In this document: piece after piece, positions 33,410-37,710 of the stretch
Layout of the letters: the number at the start of each line of letters is the position of its first letter
How positions within the stretch are numbered: position 1 is the stretch's first letter
Source: Streptomyces milbemycinicus
GTDB lineage: Bacteria > Actinomycetota > Actinomycetes > Streptomycetales > Streptomycetaceae
Reading direction: 5' to 3'
NCBI RefSeq assembly: GCF_002154605.1
Contig: NZ_MUNE01000600.1
Span: forward strand, 1-37,710
DNA length: 37,710 nt
Position numbers and translations under genes: made by a program
Notes under the pieces: model-generated
What the model saw: the letters and a program-made list of their open reading frames with translations, nothing else
Told to the model about the DNA's origin: nothing
Databases searched by the model: none

Positions 33410-33415
33410 ATCTTA
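33410..33415 (-). promoter_or_regulatory. -10 element for a probable leaderless transcript of the STAND regulator
   Basis: On the minus strand TAAGAT (33415-33410) is followed by six bases and then GTG at 33403. There is no ribosome site in front of that GTG. No clear -35 is visible. Confidence 0.4.
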
Positions 33416-33458
33416 CCGATACGCGCCGGGGCGCGGCCATCCCGCCGAAGCGGCGGGA

Positions 33459-35309
<1,851 letters not shown>

Positions 35310-35390
35310 GTCAGGCCTCCCTGCCGTCGCGGCACACTGCGGCGCACCGTCGGGTACCCGGCGGCGCACGCCCGCATCGCAGCCAATGCT

Positions 35391-35415
35391 CCTATAACAG
35401 GGTAAATCACCCCGT
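35391..35415 (-). promoter_or_regulatory. Candidate promoter and dyad operator for the GH15 gene
   Basis: On the minus strand TATAGG (35396-35391) is a fair -10. Immediately upstream, 35397-35415 forms an imperfect palindrome (pattern ACnGGGTnA-n-TnACCCnGT). It covers the -35/spacer area and overlaps the last codon of the NAD kinase gene. This is a natural position for a repressor. Confidence 0.45.
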
Positions 35416-36465
35416 AATCGGCCAGGGTCGGTGCAGATGGGCCAGGTCGTCGGGCGGCGGGGTGGCGGGGTGGTAGACGGGCGGGGTCTGGTCGACGGTG
35501 GTCGCCGGGGCGTCGGCCAGCTGGAAGCGGCCTCGCAGGCGCCGGTAGAACTCCAGCGGGGCCAACCGCGCCAGGCGCAGGCGGTACGGGGCCCGGTAGG
35601 CCGCCATCCAGTCCCCCGGGTCCAGCACCCCGCGCAGCTCCCCGTCGATGCTGACGGCCACACGTCCGGAGTGCGGCAGCACACGGATCGCAACCACTTC
35701 GTCGGCCCCGGCGATCACGGTGCGGTTGAAGGCCATATGCGGGGCGACCGGTGTGAAGACGATCGCGTCGGCCTCGGGGGCCAGGACCGGGCCTCCGGAG
35801 GCGAAGCTGTAGGCGGTGGAGCCGGTGGGGGTCGCCACGATGACGGCATCGGCCGAGTAGCAGGCCAGCAGCTGACCGGCCAGGTACACGGCCAGGTTCA
35901 CCTGACGGTTCCGGGCGAGCTTTTCGAAGACCACATCGTTGACCGCGGTGACGTCCAGGGGAATCCCCCAGCTGGCCTTGTCCGTGGCGCCGGGGCGCAC
36001 GGCCGGCGCGGGCAGCCCGGGGCCGCGGCCGTAGCACAGCGGCTCCTCCAGGTCGGTGGGCATCTCCAGCGGGCGCGACGCCCGGAGGGTGAGCACCATT
36101 CGCTCCTCGATGACCGACTGGTCCCGGTGGAGGGCGTCCAGCGCGCCCTCCACCTGGTCGGTGGTGATCTCGGTGAGGAAGCCGACCCGGCCCACGTTCA
36201 CCCCCAGCACCGACGCCCCGTCCTTGGCGGCGATCCGCGCCCCGCGCAGAAACGTGCCATCGCCGCCGAAGGTCATGACCACCCCCGGGTGGCCCGCGGC
36301 CATGGCCTCTTCCTGGCCGCCGCGCCGCGGCACCCCCGCCTGCCATACGTCGAGGTCGGCGCAGACGACACCGTGCACGGCACACCACTCCCGCGCGGTC
36401 CGCGCCGCCGCGACGGCGACCGGACGGCCCTGGTGAACGACGAGGCCGAGCCGGGTCAGAGGCAT
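35407..36465 (-). CDS. ppnK: ATP-dependent NAD kinase
   Basis: 352 residues. The diacylglycerol-kinase-like nucleotide site GGDGT is intact (VVMTFGGDGTFLRGAR, Asp69), followed by VNVGRVGFLTEI, the AVNDVVFEK loop (NE/D motif) and TPTGSTAYSFASGGPVL, all family signatures. It phosphorylates NAD to NADP. The C-terminal tail of about 35 residues, rich in Pro, exceeds the usual length. Streptomycetes usually carry two NAD kinases; the one beside recN is housekeeping, so this is probably the second (inference). The ATG at 36465 has GGAAGG very close upstream. Confidence 0.94.
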   Translation of the reverse strand: MPLTRLGLVVHQGRPVAVAAARTAREWCAVHGVVCADLDVWQAGVPRRGGQEEAMAAGHPGVVMTFGGDGTFLRGARIAAKDGASVLGVNVGRVGFLTEITTDQVEGALDALHRDQSVIEERMVLTLRASRPLEMPTDLEEPLCYGRGPGLPAPAVRPGATDKASWGIPLDVTAVNDVVFEKLARNRQVNLAVYLAGQLLACYSADAVIVATPTGSTAYSFASGGPVLAPEADAIVFTPVAPHMAFNRTVIAGADEVVAIRVLPHSGRVAVSIDGELRGVLDPGDWMAAYRAPYRLRLARLAPLEFYRRLRGRFQLADAPATTVDQTPPVYHPATPPPDDLAHLHRPWPITG

Positions 36466-36534
36466 CGCCTTCCACCGTAGTCCGCGCCGGTCCGTCCCGC
36501 AGATCGCGCCGGCCCCCGGCGCCGGGGGCGCGGG

Positions 36535-37674
36535 TCAGTCGGCGAGTCGGCGGCTGATGACCAGGCGCTGGATCTGGTTGGTGCCCTCGAATATCTGCAT
36601 GATCTTGGCCTCGCGCATATAGCGCTCGACGGGGTAGTCGCGGGTGTATCCGTAGCCGCCGAAGACCTGGACCGCGTCGGTGGTGACCTTCATGGCGGCG
36701 TCGGTGGCGATGAGCTTGGCCACGCTGGCCTGCCGGCTGTACGGGCGCCCCGCGTCGCGGCGGCGGGCGGCGTCGAGGTAGGTGGCGCGGGCGGAGTCGA
36801 CGGCGGCGGCCATGTCCGCCAGCAGGAAGCCGAGCCCCTGGTGGTCGATGATCTTGCGGCCGAACGCGGTGCGTTCATGGGCGTAGGCGACGGCGGCATC
36901 CAGGGCGGCCTGGGCCAGTCCGGTGGCGCAGGCGGCGATGCCCAGCCGGCCGGAGTCCAGGGCGCTGAAGGCGATCTGCAGCCCTTGCCCTTCCCGTCCG
37001 ATGAGCCGGTCCGGGTCGAGCAGGGCGTTGTCCCAGAAGGCGGCCGTGGTGGGGATGGCGTGCAGGCCCATCTTCTCCTCGGGCCGGCCGAAGGTGAGGC
37101 CGTCGGTGTGGCCGGGGGCGAGAAAGCAGGAGATGCCGTCGCTGCCGGGTGAGGTGCGGGCGAAGAGGGCGTAGAACCCGGCTTCGCCGCCGTGGGTGAT
37201 CCATGCCTTGGCGCCGTTGATCCGGTAGCCGTCGGTGTCCTTGTCGGCCCGGCAGGTCAGGGCCGCGGCGTCCGATCCTGCCTGCGGTTCGGAGAGGCTG
37301 TATCCGCCGATGAGGCGGCCGCTGAGGATGTCGTCCGCCCAGCGGCCGCGCTGGGCGTCGGTGCCGAAGGTCAGGAGGGGGAAGGCGGCGAGGGTGTGGA
37401 CGCTCATCGCGACCGCGACGGCCGCCCAGCGCGCGGCCAGTTCCTCCAGAGCCTGGAGATAGACCTCATAGGGCTGCTCACCCCCGCCATACTGCTCCGG
37501 GTAGGGCAGGCCCAGCAGGCCCGCCTCGCCGAGCAGGGCGAACAGGCCCTCGGGGTAGGTCTCGGCGCGTTCGTGTCCGTCGACGCGGGGGGAGAGTTCC
37601 TTGTCGGCGATGTCACGGACGAGGTCCAGCAGGTCCTCGGCCTCCCGGGTGGGCAGCAGGCGGTCGACGGTCAT
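36535..37674 (-). CDS. Acyl-CoA dehydrogenase
   Basis: 379 residues from the ATG at 37674, with AGGAG seven bases upstream. Three-domain layout: N-terminal helices (GLLGLPYPEQYGGGEQPYEV), the middle beta-domain with GGYSLSEPQAGSDAAAL and KAWITHGGEAGFYALFA (FAD/substrate), and C-terminal helices with AAMKVTTDAVQVFGGYGYTR. The catalytic base is Glu363 in KIMQIFEGTNQIQR, the position of short-chain and medium-chain enzymes. It oxidises an acyl-CoA to enoyl-CoA and passes electrons to ETF. The chain length or branched substrate is not determinable. Its relation to genes beyond the window edge is unknown. Confidence 0.94.
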   Translation of the reverse strand: MTVDRLLPTREAEDLLDLVRDIADKELSPRVDGHERAETYPEGLFALLGEAGLLGLPYPEQYGGGEQPYEVYLQALEELAARWAAVAVAMSVHTLAAFPLLTFGTDAQRGRWADDILSGRLIGGYSLSEPQAGSDAAALTCRADKDTDGYRINGAKAWITHGGEAGFYALFARTSPGSDGISCFLAPGHTDGLTFGRPEEKMGLHAIPTTAAFWDNALLDPDRLIGREGQGLQIAFSALDSGRLGIAACATGLAQAALDAAVAYAHERTAFGRKIIDHQGLGFLLADMAAAVDSARATYLDAARRRDAGRPYSRQASVAKLIATDAAMKVTTDAVQVFGGYGYTRDYPVERYMREAKIMQIFEGTNQIQRLVISRRLAD

Positions 37675-37710
37675 GACGATGCTCCTGGGCGCGTACGGGT
37701 GGGCGGGCGG

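Overview
The window looks like part of a Streptomyces (or close actinomycete) chromosome. Base composition is very GC-rich with strong third-position G/C bias, GTG and TTG starts are common behind GGAGG-type ribosome sites, and several families are typical of the genus (SAV_915-like protein, DUF6247-like protein, HTH-NB-ARC-TPR regulator, streptogrisin-type protease). No rRNA, tRNA, CRISPR array, insertion sequence or integrase was seen. All calls come from reading the sequence and family knowledge; no database search was run.

Layout. 1-1858 (minus): a coenzyme-B12 glutamate (methylaspartate) mutase pair, small subunit then large subunit. The large-subunit ATG, which overlaps the preceding stop, is followed by an in-frame TAG at codon 5. 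1859-2345: a long leader with no clear gene. 2346-6220 (minus): an ABC exporter plus NarL-type two-component operon (ATPase, permease, kinase, regulator) with overlapping or closely spaced genes. 6221-6492: a divergent control region with a perfect 20-bp palindrome and three tandem 22-bp repeats. 6493-12327 (plus): an envelope glycosylation operon (GT2-GtrA fusion, GT39/ArnT-like transferase, OmpR-type regulator, sensor kinase). 12422-13751: convergent LLM flavin oxidoreductase and ABM monooxygenase genes around a strong hairpin.

13829-16351 is a decayed catabolic locus. It holds an RraA-family remnant with an internal deletion, a beta-propeller lactonase with an N-terminal frameshift/deletion, an apparently intact two-winged-helix GntR/FCD regulator, and the C-terminal stub of an MFS transporter. 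An 8-bp-arm inverted repeat remains in front of the lactonase. A small CxxC protein follows.

16789-20878 is a divergent pair of secreted glycosidases: a GH20 lacto-N-biosidase/hexosaminidase with ricin-like tail, and a GH29 alpha-L-fucosidase with CBM32-like tail. Together they look designed to strip fucosylated type-1 glycans. 20946-23158: a methyltransferase, a small secreted protein, a frameshifted small ORF and a GNAT acetyltransferase. 23211-25002 (minus): a diaminopimelate decarboxylase paralogue behind a SAV_915-like gene, with helically phased CTGACG repeats upstream. 25196-26170 (minus): an epoxide-hydrolase-like alpha/beta hydrolase.

26353-26722 (plus): a guanidine-III riboswitch directly in front of a Gdx/SugE guanidinium exporter. 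26880-29087: an unusual single protein with two Nudix domains and a protein-isoaspartate-methyltransferase-like domain. 29201-30088: a secreted streptogrisin-like serine protease. 30203-30777: an overlapping small gene pair resembling a toxin-antitoxin module. 30806-33403 (minus): a large STAND regulator. 33459-37674 (minus): a GH15 trehalase/glucoamylase-like enzyme, an NAD kinase and an acyl-CoA dehydrogenase.

The most notable items are the Nudix-Nudix-PIMT fusion, the riboswitch, the amber codon in the mutase, the decayed locus that keeps its regulator and operator, the paired glycan-degrading enzymes, and several unassigned operator-like repeats.
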